DNA of 21,411 bases from an uncultured bacterium (GTDB taxonomy: Bacteria > Planctomycetota > UBA1135 > GCA-002686595): positions 1 to 21,411 of the forward strand of contig CAJXRJ010000029.1 in NCBI GenBank assembly GCA_913058555.1, read 5' to 3'. Numbering within the stretch: position 1 is the stretch's first letter; each line of letters starts with the position of its first letter. Positions 1 to 7,586 of the stretch are shown here, piece by piece. The notes below the pieces were generated by a model that did no database searches, had not been told where the DNA came from, and was given only the letters and a program-made list of their open reading frames with translations. The position numbers were made by a program, and so were the translations under genes.

Positions 1-34
1 GTCTCGTGGGCTCGGAGATGTGTATAAGAGACAG
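1..34 (+). other. Nextera (Tn5) sequencing adapter, left end
   Basis: The first 34 bases match the Illumina Nextera read-2 transposase adapter. They end in the 19-bp Tn5 mosaic end AGATGTGTATAAGAGACAG, and genomic sequence begins at 35. It is a library-construction artefact, not native DNA. Any protein called across it gains a false MYKRQ-type peptide. Confidence 0.98.
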
Positions 35-2874
35 GGTGAGTCCTTGGGGAAGCCCGGGCGCACCGTGAACATGCGCCACTTCACGGCGCCGTCCGTCTCG
101 TCGCCAAACCAGACCTTGTTCTTCGCCTTGAACGAACCCACCTCCACCCTCGTCTTGGACTTAAAGGATCGGTGGTCCAGGCGAACGACGCGCTTCCACT
201 TCGGCTCGTCCACCGACGGGCGAGGCCCAGGTGCGGTGGGGGGGGCAGCGTCCGACTGGAAGTCGAGGCGCGATCCGTCTGGCTTCGAGATCGCCAGAAC
301 GGCGCCCGCCACGCCCCACCGATTCTTGATCTTGACGAGGATCTTGTTGCGGCCGGCCGCCAGCCGCGCGGGAATCCGGATGGCGTCTGCCGCTTCTTCG
401 TAGGGCCCACGCCAGCGCAGGTCGGTGCTGCCGTTCGAGCCCCGGCCCCGGTAGGAGCCGACGCGTACATCGTTGACGAACACAACGAGGTCGTCGTCCG
501 CGCGGGCGTGCAAGAGCACGTCTGCGTCCTCTTCGACCGTGACGTGCGTCAGCGCGTAAATCGCTGCGTTGTCGTCGCCGTAGGGGTCGTAGTTGAAGCG
601 CAGCCATCCCGAAGGGAAGAGGATGGCGGTCTTCTTCTGCTGGGTCTCTTCCCAACTCGGCCAGGGGTCCTTCCACCAGCGGCGCTCCATCCCCTTGCGC
701 AGGGAGTTCCACGAGCTAGGCGGCTTGTCAAAGTCGATCTCGTACTCGGGGGGGAAGGGGCACGCGCCCGGGTCGGCGCGCTTCGCGAAGAAGGGGCCAA
801 TGACCTTCCAGTCGAAGACGATGCCCAGCTCCCCACGCAGTTCCGCGGCGCGCTCGAGCTGATCACGATTGGAGGCCTGGAACAGCCTGCGCTCGATCAC
901 GTCGCGGGGCAGCTGGGAGTTTGGGAAGTCGGCGAACGCGTCTTCGAAGGGGTCGAGGCCGCCTCGGTTCGCGAACGCATCGAGCTCCTTGCGCACCAGC
1001 CAGCGATCCGATTCCTCGAGGGGAAAACCGAACCGGACGAGGTCGTCGAAGGCCCCGGGCCCAAACGCCTTTACCAGGTAGTGGGCGATGGACCGCATGA
1101 CCGCCGGCTCCCGGCCGTCGCGCACAGGTGCATCCCGGTACTCGCGGAAAAAGCGCCGCAGCGGTGCCCAGTCGTGGCCACCCTTGATCGAAGCGTACTC
1201 GTCGACAAAGTGCAGGAAGAGCCCCGCGCTGGGGCCATACTCCTGGATGCGCCAGTACTCGAGGTCCCGGTCCAGGAAGTAGCGCTGGAAGGCCTCGAGG
1301 TTCTTGTCGAAGGAGTGCAGCGCGTCGCCCTTCTGGTCGAGGGCCTCGTGCGTGAAGGCCGCTCCGAGGTTCGCGAGGCCCTCCGTGAATCCGCCGTGGA
1401 CGGGACGCGTGTCGTCCACGCAGTGGGTGAGCTCGTGGTAGAGGAGTCCCGTGTCCACCCGCACCGGCTTCCGCGGGGACGGTGACGCGCGGCCGATATC
1501 GATGGTCTTGCCGCCGCCGATCCCTCCGCCGAAGTCGAAGAGCTCCTTGAAGTAGACGGTGATGCGGTCGCCACCTGGATTCGGGAGGCGCCCGAAGAGG
1601 TCGGTGAGGTAGACGTACGCAAGATCGAAGCGGAGCTTCGACGGGTCCGGGATGCCCTTGACGAGCTCTTCGGGGCCGATGAATAAGAAGCAGTGACTCT
1701 GGATCACCGCGGTGCGTGCCCAGGACGGGTGCTCGACCCAGCGCTTGACCTCAGCGAGCTGATCCGGCGGAACGTTCGCCAGGTGCTCCTCGCCCATGGT
1801 CTCGAGCCGCTCCTGCGCCTTGTCGTACAGGTCTCCGCCGTCCCTTCGCCGCAGCCTCCGCAGGCACTCGAGGGCGACGGGGTACCGGCCTTTCGCGGCC
1901 AATTCGTTTGCGCGCTTGATGAGCTTCTCCGTGCGGCCGTGCTTTTGCACGAGCTGCTCGACCTCCGCGACCTCGCCCTCGGCCAGTTCCGTGAGCAGGC
2001 GCTCGCGCAGGTCCTCGATGCGCTCCGTGGTCCGCTCCGCGTCGTCGACCGCGCCGATCACTTTTTCGTCGGCGTCCACGGCGAGGGCGCCACCGATCTC
2101 CTCGAGGACTTTCAAGGCCCCGTGGAGCTGTCCTCGGGCACGCATGCGCCCGGCTTCGATCCGGAGCACGCGCACCTTCTCGGCGCGGATCCGCTGGTCG
2201 ATGATCGTCTGCTCTTCGGCGCTGATCTTCGGCGGTTCCAGCTTGCCGACCCCTGCCAGTTTGTCCCGTACGCGTGCCTTCGTGGAGTCGCTCCTTGCGG
2301 CGCGAAGCGCTTCGTCCAGCCGGCCCCATGCACCTGGCACGTCCCCCGTGCGAACCCGTTCGGCGGCCTCGGTGAAGGCGGCCTCCAGGCGGTCGGGGCC
2401 GGCCGCCCCAGCAAACCTGGGTGCGACGACGGCGGTGATCTCTGTTAGGCCGTCCTCGTCGAGGTAGTCCTTCCAGCGTTCGCCAAGGTGGTAGGGCTCA
2501 CCCCCGCCCTTCGGGAGAAAGGCCACGCGTACGGCGACGCCTTCACCTGGCTCGAAGGCGTGGCTCTTGGGTAGTTGAAGGGGGATCCGGTACTCGACGC
2601 GTTGCCCAGGGCGCCATTTGGTCGTGGCTGGCTTGAGCGGTCGGTCGACGACGTGATCCTCGGGCAAAGTTCCCGACGTGAGCGCCACCCGTAACGTGAA
2701 CGACTCCTGGGTCTTCTTGGCCGGTACGCATGTGAGCCGCAGGGTGAAGCTCCCGTCGTCGGCCACGGTGGAGGCGACCGCTTCCACCCAGGCGGGGATC
2801 GGCTCCTGCGGCGTCTCGGTGACGGGACGAAGAGCCGCGGCGGATAGGAAGAGGGTGAGGAGGGCCGTTCGCAA
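35..2874 (-). CDS. secreted HExxH zinc metallopeptidase (gluzincin-like), C-terminus truncated
   Basis: The reading frame is open from a stop at 2920-2922 down to the adapter, giving about 946 residues with the C-terminus missing. I place the start at TTG 2874 because it opens directly onto a signal peptide (M-RTALLTLFLSAAALRPVT). No ATG or GTG lies upstream in frame and no clear ribosome binding site is visible, so the start is tentative. Residues 1-200 look like a beta domain. Residues about 215-370 are charged and helix-rich (EEQTIID, RIEDLRERLL). Next comes HELTHC (H480-H484, 1423-1437) with a downstream FTEGLAN whose Glu498 is 18 residues after the first His, which is the layout of gluzincin zinc ligands. 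Residues about 775-870 (ADDDLVVFVNDVRVG) resemble a PA14/GH2-type carbohydrate-binding beta sandwich. Extracellular proteolysis of a protein or glycoprotein is inferred. An M60/enhancin-like or basic-secretory-protease-like assignment is possible but cannot be settled by eye. Confidence 0.8.
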
Positions 2875-3007
2875 GGGAGGCGGAGTGACTGCGCGGAGTA
2901 GGACTAGGTGGAGGGCACCTCAGGCCAACGCAGGCCTGGTCCCCACTGGAGAGTAGATCATGGGGTTCCCCAGGGGAGCGAACGGAACAATTGTGATCGC
3001 GGGGCTA

Positions 3008-3033
3008 GCCGGCTCGAAGGGGACTGAGCCGGC
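3008..3033 (-). terminator. GC-rich hairpin downstream of DUF2752 gene
   Basis: The perfect 8-bp stem GCCGGCTC / GAGCCGGC has a 10-nt loop. It lies about 105 nt past the stop of the DUF2752 gene and about 134 nt before the metallopeptidase start. There is no T-run on either side, so termination is inferred from position and stem strength only. Confidence 0.4.
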
Positions 3034-3137
3034 CCCCAGAGGCGCCCAAGGGCCACGGCCTGGCGGTAGGGGACTTGCGGGCAGCCCCCAGGGTCGCTGG
3101 CGGCGTCGGGCCCCGCGCGACGCCCGTGGGAAGTCGG

Positions 3138-3521
3138 CTACAAGGCGCGGGTCAGCCAAAGCCCGATGGCGGCAGCGAGGGCGGCACCCGTTGCCGTACC
3201 GCGCAGGGCTCGCGGCGTGCGCGCCCAGGCGGCGCGAGTCCACGCCGGCGAGGCAGCCACGGCCACCGCCAATGGAATCAGGAGCAGCGCGAATGGGTGA
3301 AGGGTCCACGCGGCCGTGAAGTCACCGCGCGCAGCGGCGACGCATGCGCGGGTCATTCCGCAGCCAGGGCACGGGACACCGGTGAGGGCGTGAACCGGGC
3401 ACGGGACGAGAGAGACGTCGCCCGGTGCGACGCCGCTCAGGGACGACCATGCCGCGACGGCGCCCAATCCGACCAAGAAGGTCGTCGCCAACAGGCGGTG
3501 ATTAGATGTCCCGATTCTCAC
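3138..3521 (-). CDS. DUF2752 family small membrane protein
   Basis: This 127-residue protein has the DUF2752 signature: CP-x8-PCPGCGMTRA at residues 41-59, followed by RGDFTAAWTLHPFALLL. Cys41, Cys51, Cys54 and Cys60 are all present. Hydrophobic segments lie at about 10-28, 72-90 and 107-124. The frame continues upstream to 3698, but that part is low-complexity Ser/Thr/Arg and overlaps the DUF4234 gene in a second frame. I therefore start at GTG 3521, which overlaps the 3' end of the upstream gene by 20 bp and suggests translational coupling. The family is common beside TM2 or DUF4234 proteins in Bacteroidota and Planctomycetota. Its biochemical role is unknown; the CPxCG-like cysteines suggest metal or redox chemistry at the membrane, which is inference. 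Confidence 0.82.
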   Translation of the reverse strand: MRIGTSNHRLLATTFLVGLGAVAAWSSLSGVAPGDVSLVPCPVHALTGVPCPGCGMTRACVAAARGDFTAAWTLHPFALLLIPLAVAVAASPAWTRAAWARTPRALRGTATGAALAAAIGLWLTRAL

Positions 3522-3888
3522 CGTAGAGCTTGTTGATTTCACCCTGCTGGATGGCGAGCGAAGCGACTCCGACGCCAAAGAGCGCCAGGAGCACGCAAAG
3601 AAGGGCCAGGTCTTCGTTGACGCGGAGGCCGTTCTCCTCCTGCACCTCGTTGATGCCTTTTGCCATGGTGTACTCGTAGTACAGGGCGAAGACACCACAG
3701 GTGACGATCGAGAGGACCAGCCAGATCCAGAAGTCGTATTCCCTCCGACCCAGCCACGAGTTGAGCACCTCCATCTGCCTGTACTGCCAAAACAAGCCGT
3801 AGATACCGCAGGTGATGAGGGTGAGGATGATGCCGACGCCGATGCTGACGACAGCGTCCTGGCGTGGGTAGGGCGTTCCGTTGCTCAC
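3502..3888 (-). CDS. DUF4234 family membrane protein
   Basis: This 128-residue protein begins YPRQDAVVSIGVGIILTLITCGIYGLFWQYRQ (shown in part), the typical DUF4234 opening. Hydrophobic helices lie at about 13-35, 53-75 and 93-113. The repeated ITCGIYGL / VTCGVFAL pattern at residues 25-32 and 62-69 is characteristic of the family. I chose GTG 3888 because GAAAGG lies 9 nt upstream. A second GTG at 3924 would add twelve residues with no family similarity that I can see. The gene overlaps the DUF2752 start, so the two are probably made together. Function is unknown; both are likely inner-membrane proteins. Confidence 0.82.
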   Translation of the reverse strand: MSNGTPYPRQDAVVSIGVGIILTLITCGIYGLFWQYRQMEVLNSWLGRREYDFWIWLVLSIVTCGVFALYYEYTMAKGINEVQEENGLRVNEDLALLCVLLALFGVGVASLAIQQGEINKLYGENRDI

Positions 3889-4094
3889 GAGGGGGGACCT
3901 TTCTTTGGGGAATGGGGGCTGCACAAGATCCTACGCATCCGCGAGGCACTCATTCAGGGCTACATCGGAATCCGCCGGACCGGGTGCGCGCGCCACGGCC
4001 TGGCGGTGGGAAACTACAGCGTCTGTGTGGTGGGGCGGCAGGCGAGGCCACTTCTCTCCATCGGATTCCATTCTTGCCCTCCATTGCGTGAGGG

Positions 4095-4107
4095 ATCACG
4101 GAGTGAT
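4095..4107. promoter_or_regulatory. possible MarR autoregulatory operator
   Basis: The inverted repeat ATCAC-GGA-GTGAT ends 12 bp before the MarR-family start codon, inside the 231-bp divergent region facing the DUF4234 gene. MarR proteins commonly bind short palindromes overlapping their own promoter, so this is a candidate operator. The palindrome is short and no convincing -35/-10 pair was identified, so the call is weak. Confidence 0.25.
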
Positions 4108-4119
4108 ACGGTAGTAGGC

Positions 4120-4560
4120 ATGGGGAATGACAGTCACTCCGTTCAGTCGTTGGCCTTCTCGCTCCTGGCGGGCAGTGCGCGGATCGAGCGCAAGCTCGAT
4201 CGGGAGCTCTCGAATATCCAAGGAATCTCGTTCAGCGAGTACCAGATCCTGGTGGCCCTTCAGTCGAGCCACGAATCGACTGCGACTCGGGTGGGCCTCG
4301 CGGATGCCGTTGGACTGACCCCTTCAGGGGTGACCCGCGCCCTCAAGCCGTTGGAGAAGATCGGACTCGTGAACACGTTGAAGGACGCCCGGGATGCGCG
4401 CCGCTCGCTCGCCAAGTTGACGAAGGCAGGTGAGCGGCTGGTGAACGATGCCACGGTGTCTGTGAACAGTGTTCTCGCTGGAGTCGACCAGCTCGCGGGC
4501 TTGACGAAATCGCAGCGGGTCCAGTTCTCTGCGTTGCTCGAGCCGCTCAGCCATGTTTGA
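4120..4560 (+). CDS. MarR family winged-helix transcriptional regulator
   Basis: This 146-residue protein has the MarR layout. An N-terminal dimerisation helix is followed by FSEYQILVAL (38-47) and a recognition region, LADAVGLTPSGVTRALKPLE (60-79). The wing DARDARRSLAKLTKAGERLV (89-108) matches the usual DPRDRR...LT pattern. The start is ATG 4120; a longer frame from 4006 adds residues unlike the family. The weak purine stretch GGTAGTAGG precedes the start. The gene lies 48 bp upstream of a VIT1/CCC1 metal transporter on the same strand and probably shares its transcript, so it may regulate metal sequestration or respond to a ligand linked to it. The ligand cannot be told from sequence. Confidence 0.9.
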   Translation: MGNDSHSVQSLAFSLLAGSARIERKLDRELSNIQGISFSEYQILVALQSSHESTATRVGLADAVGLTPSGVTRALKPLEKIGLVNTLKDARDARRSLAKLTKAGERLVNDATVSVNSVLAGVDQLAGLTKSQRVQFSALLEPLSHV

Positions 4561-4608
4561 GCGAGCTCCCGCCAGCGGGTTCTCCGTGTCGATGCAGGGG
4601 GCCACGTA

Positions 4609-5322
4609 ATGGACGGGGCTCTCGAGCACGGACACAGCCCGGAGGCCATTCGTGCCCGGCTCGCGAGTGCTGGGCATCGAGGGCACCTCCGTGATGTGGT
4701 GTACGGTGCCGTGGACGGTGCGGTCACGACCTTCGCAATCGTCGCGGGCGTGCAGGGGGCCGGTCTGCCGACTGCGGTCATCATCACGCTCGGTGTGGCG
4801 AACATCCTGGCCGATGGGTTCTCGATGGCCGTGGGCAACTACATGGGCACCAAGGCTGAGGTCGACGACGTCCAGCGATTGCGCGCGATCGAAGAAAGGC
4901 ACCTGGACGTGGACCCGGAGGGGGAGCGGGAAGAGGTGCGCCAGATCCTTGGCGCGAAGGGCCTCGAAGGGCGGGTACTGGAGGAAGCGACAGCCGCCGT
5001 GACCCGAAGGCGCCAGACCTGGATTGAGCTGATGCTCGCGGGGGAGTACGGGGTCTCGTCGACGCCACCCTCCCCGATCCGGGCGGCGGGTGCCACGTTC
5101 ATCGCCTTCCTTGCGGCCGGTGTCGTTCCGCTGCTGCCGTTTGTCCTCGGGCTGGAGAATGCGTTCCCCCTCGCTATCACCACGACGGGGGCTGTGTTCT
5201 TTGCGATCGGCAGCCTCAAGAGTCGCTGGTCGCCAGCGCCATGGTGGCGCTCGGGGCTCGAAACGCTGGCCATCGGCGCGATCGCTGCCGCGATTGCCTT
5301 TTACGTCGGCAGCCTCTTCTGA
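4609..5322 (+). CDS. VIT1/CCC1 family iron/manganese transporter
   Basis: This 237-residue integral membrane protein belongs to the VIT1/CCC1 (DUF125) family, which moves Fe2+ or Mn2+ out of the cytosol in exchange for protons. TM1 contains the family motif YGAVDGAVTTFAIVAG (32-47), including the key Asp36. TM2 carries NILADGFSMAVGNYMG (65-80). A cytosolic Glu-rich stretch (about 82-155: EERHLDVDPEGEREE) corresponds to the metal-binding domain. Three further helices lie at about 159-183, 186-203 and 215-236, so the five-helix topology is complete. Start ATG 4609 has AGGGGG 7 nt upstream. It is probably co-transcribed with the MarR gene 48 bp before it. Which metal is carried is not determined. 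Confidence 0.93.
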   Translation: MDGALEHGHSPEAIRARLASAGHRGHLRDVVYGAVDGAVTTFAIVAGVQGAGLPTAVIITLGVANILADGFSMAVGNYMGTKAEVDDVQRLRAIEERHLDVDPEGEREEVRQILGAKGLEGRVLEEATAAVTRRRQTWIELMLAGEYGVSSTPPSPIRAAGATFIAFLAAGVVPLLPFVLGLENAFPLAITTTGAVFFAIGSLKSRWSPAPWWRSGLETLAIGAIAAAIAFYVGSLF

Positions 5323-5683
5323 GCGTGGGTTGAGGCCGACTCCCTGGCGGAGGGAGATCCGACGGCCATCGGAATGAACGCGGGGCTTGGGCTAGCGGTG
5401 CTTGAGCGGGCCCGCAGCGGCCCGTGGCTGAGCGGATGCCGAGACGATGCCCGGTCGGGGCCTTGAAGGCCACCGGGGTCATCGGCGTGACCATTCACCC
5501 CAGGTCTGTGCCGTTGGTGTGTGAACCGGTCCCTTGCTAGGCTCAGAAGCCTCGCCCCCCGCGTCCGTTTCCACCGTTTGACGAAGCCCGTTCCGGTGCG
5601 GCCCGATTGAGCCCGATTGGCATACGTTAAGTTGGGCCAATGAGCTTCCGGAGCCTCCCGTTGCGCCTGCTACATCGAATCGC
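5323..5683. other. intergenic region before the secreted FAD oxidoreductase
   Basis: No coding frame with convincing codon use was seen in these 361 bp. Apart from the hairpin near its left edge, it holds the 10-bp palindrome GCGGGCCCGC at 5406-5415, a small 5-bp stem with loop CAGA at 5539-5552, and a tandem GCCCGATTG direct repeat at 5601-5619. The repeat lies about 65-85 bp before the start codon of the next gene, where its promoter would be expected. No confident -35/-10 pair can be named. Confidence 0.5.
5340..5356 (+). terminator. hairpin after the VIT1/CCC1 gene
   Basis: The perfect 6-bp stem CTCCCT / AGGGAG with loop GGCGG starts 18 nt past the transporter stop. It is well placed to end the MarR-transporter transcript but lacks a following T-run. 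Confidence 0.45.
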
Positions 5684-7363
5684 ATGAATAGAACCGCCGC
5701 CTGCGCGCTGGCCTCCTTGGCAGCCCTCTTCCTTGGCCGTCCTGCCGGGGCCGACGACCTCCCCCGTTACCATCAGCCGTCGGAGTCATTCGAAACCAAG
5801 GTGGTCGAGTGCGACGTCCTTGTCTATGGCGGGACGCCCGCTGGCGTGACCTCCGCGATCCAGGCGGCCCGTCTCGGAAAGAAGGTGATCTTGCTCTCCT
5901 TCAATCAGCATGTGGGCGGGATGACTTCCGGAGGTTTGACTGCGTCCGATTTGGGCACAGAGAATTCGATTGGTGGGATGGCTCTGGAGTTCTACTCGCG
6001 CCTCGGGAAGAACGTCAATTTCTCGCCCTCCAGCGCAGAGAGCCTCTTCCGAGAGATGCTGGACGAGGCGGGCGTGGAGGTCCTGCTGGGGCGGTGTTTG
6101 CAGTCCGTCAAGATGGATGGCGTGCGATTGACGAGCATCCATCTAGGGACGGGCGAGACGGTGCAAGCGAAGGTCTTCATGGACACCACCTATGAGGGAG
6201 ACCTGATGGCGGCTGCGGGCGTCTCCTATCACGTCGGCCGCGAGCCGGTCGGGACCTACGGGGAGTCGTTGGCCGGGCAGTGGCAGCAAGTGTCCTGGAA
6301 GGGCGTCTATCAGTTTTGTGGTCTCCCGCTGAGCCCCTTCAAGGAACCCGGGAATCCCGGCTCTGGACTGCTGCCGGGGATTGCCGTTGGGAAGGGGAAT
6401 GCTGGCGATGGGGACCACAAGCTCCAGGCCTTCAATTTTCGGATGTACCTATCCAACCGTGACGACAAGGTCCCTTTCCCGAAGCCCCCGGGATACGACC
6501 CGAATCGCTATGCGTTGCTCGCCCGATTCCTCCATGCCGATCCAGGCTTGACGTGGACCCTGAACTACACCGTCAAGCCGATGACCGACGGCCCGGTCCA
6601 GATGCGCAACGGCGACAGCAACAATGCGGGGAGCTTCAGCTCAGACTATGTCGGCGGGAACTACACGTGGGCCGATGGGACGTATGAGGATGTGACCTTC
6701 TCAGAGCTGCCGGCACCGCGCCGCGGGCTCCCGGTGAGCTTCTCTGACCTGTACAAGACGCGGGAGCGGATCTTCCAGGACCATGTGGGTTACCAGCTGG
6801 GCTTGATGTACTTCCTTGCCAATGACCCGCAGGTGCCTGACGCTCTGAAGCAGCGCGTCCATCGTTTCGGGTTGGATCCCGAGGAATTCAACGAAACAGG
6901 GTTCTGGCCCCATCAGCTGTACGTTCGAGAGGGCCGTCGCATGCACTCGAGCTACGTCATGACCCAGGCGAACTGCGAATCAAGGACGGTCGCGGAGGAT
7001 TCCATCGGCCTGGCCTCCTACGCGATGGACTCGCATTTCTGCCAGCGAGTGGTGGTGGAGGAAGCGGGGGTCACGACCGTCCGCAATGAAGGGGGCTTCG
7101 GACATCCGTGCCCCAAGCCGTACCCCATCTCCTACCGTTCTATTGTCCCGAAGAAGGCTGAGTGCACCAACCTCTTGGTGCCCGTATGCCTGTCGTCTTC
7201 CCACGTGGCGTTTGGGTCCATTCGCATGGAGCCGGTCTTCATGATCCTCGGCCAGAGCGCAGGCGTAGCCGCGAGCATGGCGATCGATGAAGCCATCCCC
7301 GTCCAAGCCGTGGTGTACGGCAAGCTCCGGAAGTCGCTACTTGATCTTCAACAGTCTCTTTGA
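5684..7363 (+). CDS. secreted FAD-dependent oxidoreductase (FAD_oxidored, PF12831-like)
   Basis: This 559-residue protein has an N-terminal signal peptide (about 1-23, ending near AGADD). A dinucleotide-binding beta-alpha-beta unit follows: CDVLVYGGTPAGVTSAIQAA at 43-62, then LGKKVILL and NQHVGGMTSGGL. The C-terminus carries GSIRMEPVFMILGQSAGVAA, the hallmark end of the FAD_oxidored family. Members are frequent in Planctomycetota and related polysaccharide degraders, often annotated as xanthan-lyase-associated or simply FAD-dependent. The usual inference is oxidation of a sugar or other small extracellular substrate, but no substrate is established here. An exported FAD protein implies cofactor loading before or after export. 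Start ATG 5684 has no obvious ribosome binding site. The gene stands alone and faces the PilX-like gene. Confidence 0.9.
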   Translation: MNRTAACALASLAALFLGRPAGADDLPRYHQPSESFETKVVECDVLVYGGTPAGVTSAIQAARLGKKVILLSFNQHVGGMTSGGLTASDLGTENSIGGMALEFYSRLGKNVNFSPSSAESLFREMLDEAGVEVLLGRCLQSVKMDGVRLTSIHLGTGETVQAKVFMDTTYEGDLMAAAGVSYHVGREPVGTYGESLAGQWQQVSWKGVYQFCGLPLSPFKEPGNPGSGLLPGIAVGKGNAGDGDHKLQAFNFRMYLSNRDDKVPFPKPPGYDPNRYALLARFLHADPGLTWTLNYTVKPMTDGPVQMRNGDSNNAGSFSSDYVGGNYTWADGTYEDVTFSELPAPRRGLPVSFSDLYKTRERIFQDHVGYQLGLMYFLANDPQVPDALKQRVHRFGLDPEEFNETGFWPHQLYVREGRRMHSSYVMTQANCESRTVAEDSIGLASYAMDSHFCQRVVVEEAGVTTVRNEGGFGHPCPKPYPISYRSIVPKKAECTNLLVPVCLSSSHVAFGSIRMEPVFMILGQSAGVAASMAIDEAIPVQAVVYGKLRKSLLDLQQSL

Positions 7364-7529
7364 TTGATCGACGCTTGCTGGCCCGACGAGGGTGCCTGAC
7401 TCGTAATCCGGCGCAAAGCATGGTGGCGAGGCTGGTCCTCGGGCGTACCCGCGTTTAGGCCCTTTCGCCGCCTGAGGGGTGGCCTCTGCGGCCCGTTGAG
7501 TGGTTCGGGTGCGTACTGGTCTGAACGGA

Positions 7530-7563
7530 AGCGGGCGGCAAGTGAAGTCACTTGCCGCCCGCT
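7530..7563. terminator. near-perfect 34-nt palindromic hairpin between convergent genes
   Basis: Arms AGCGGGCGGCAAGTGA and its exact complement are separated by only two bases. The hairpin lies 24 nt past the stop of the minus-strand PilX-like gene and 167 nt past the stop of the plus-strand FAD gene, so it probably ends the former and may serve both. Neither side has a real T-run. Confidence 0.75.
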
Positions 7564-7586
7564 GCAATACCCGATCTCTCTGACCG

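Noticed and set aside
172..1485. 437-codon open frame on the plus strand
   Set aside because: It is antisense to the metallopeptidase, whose minus frame has a signal peptide, HExxH...E and domain structure; the plus translation is Val/Arg/Glu-rich with no recognisable domain.
2920..3309. 129-codon minus frame between the metallopeptidase and DUF2752 genes
   Set aside because: It overlaps the DUF2752 3' end in another frame, is Pro/Arg/Gly-rich without domains, and crosses the 3008-3033 hairpin.
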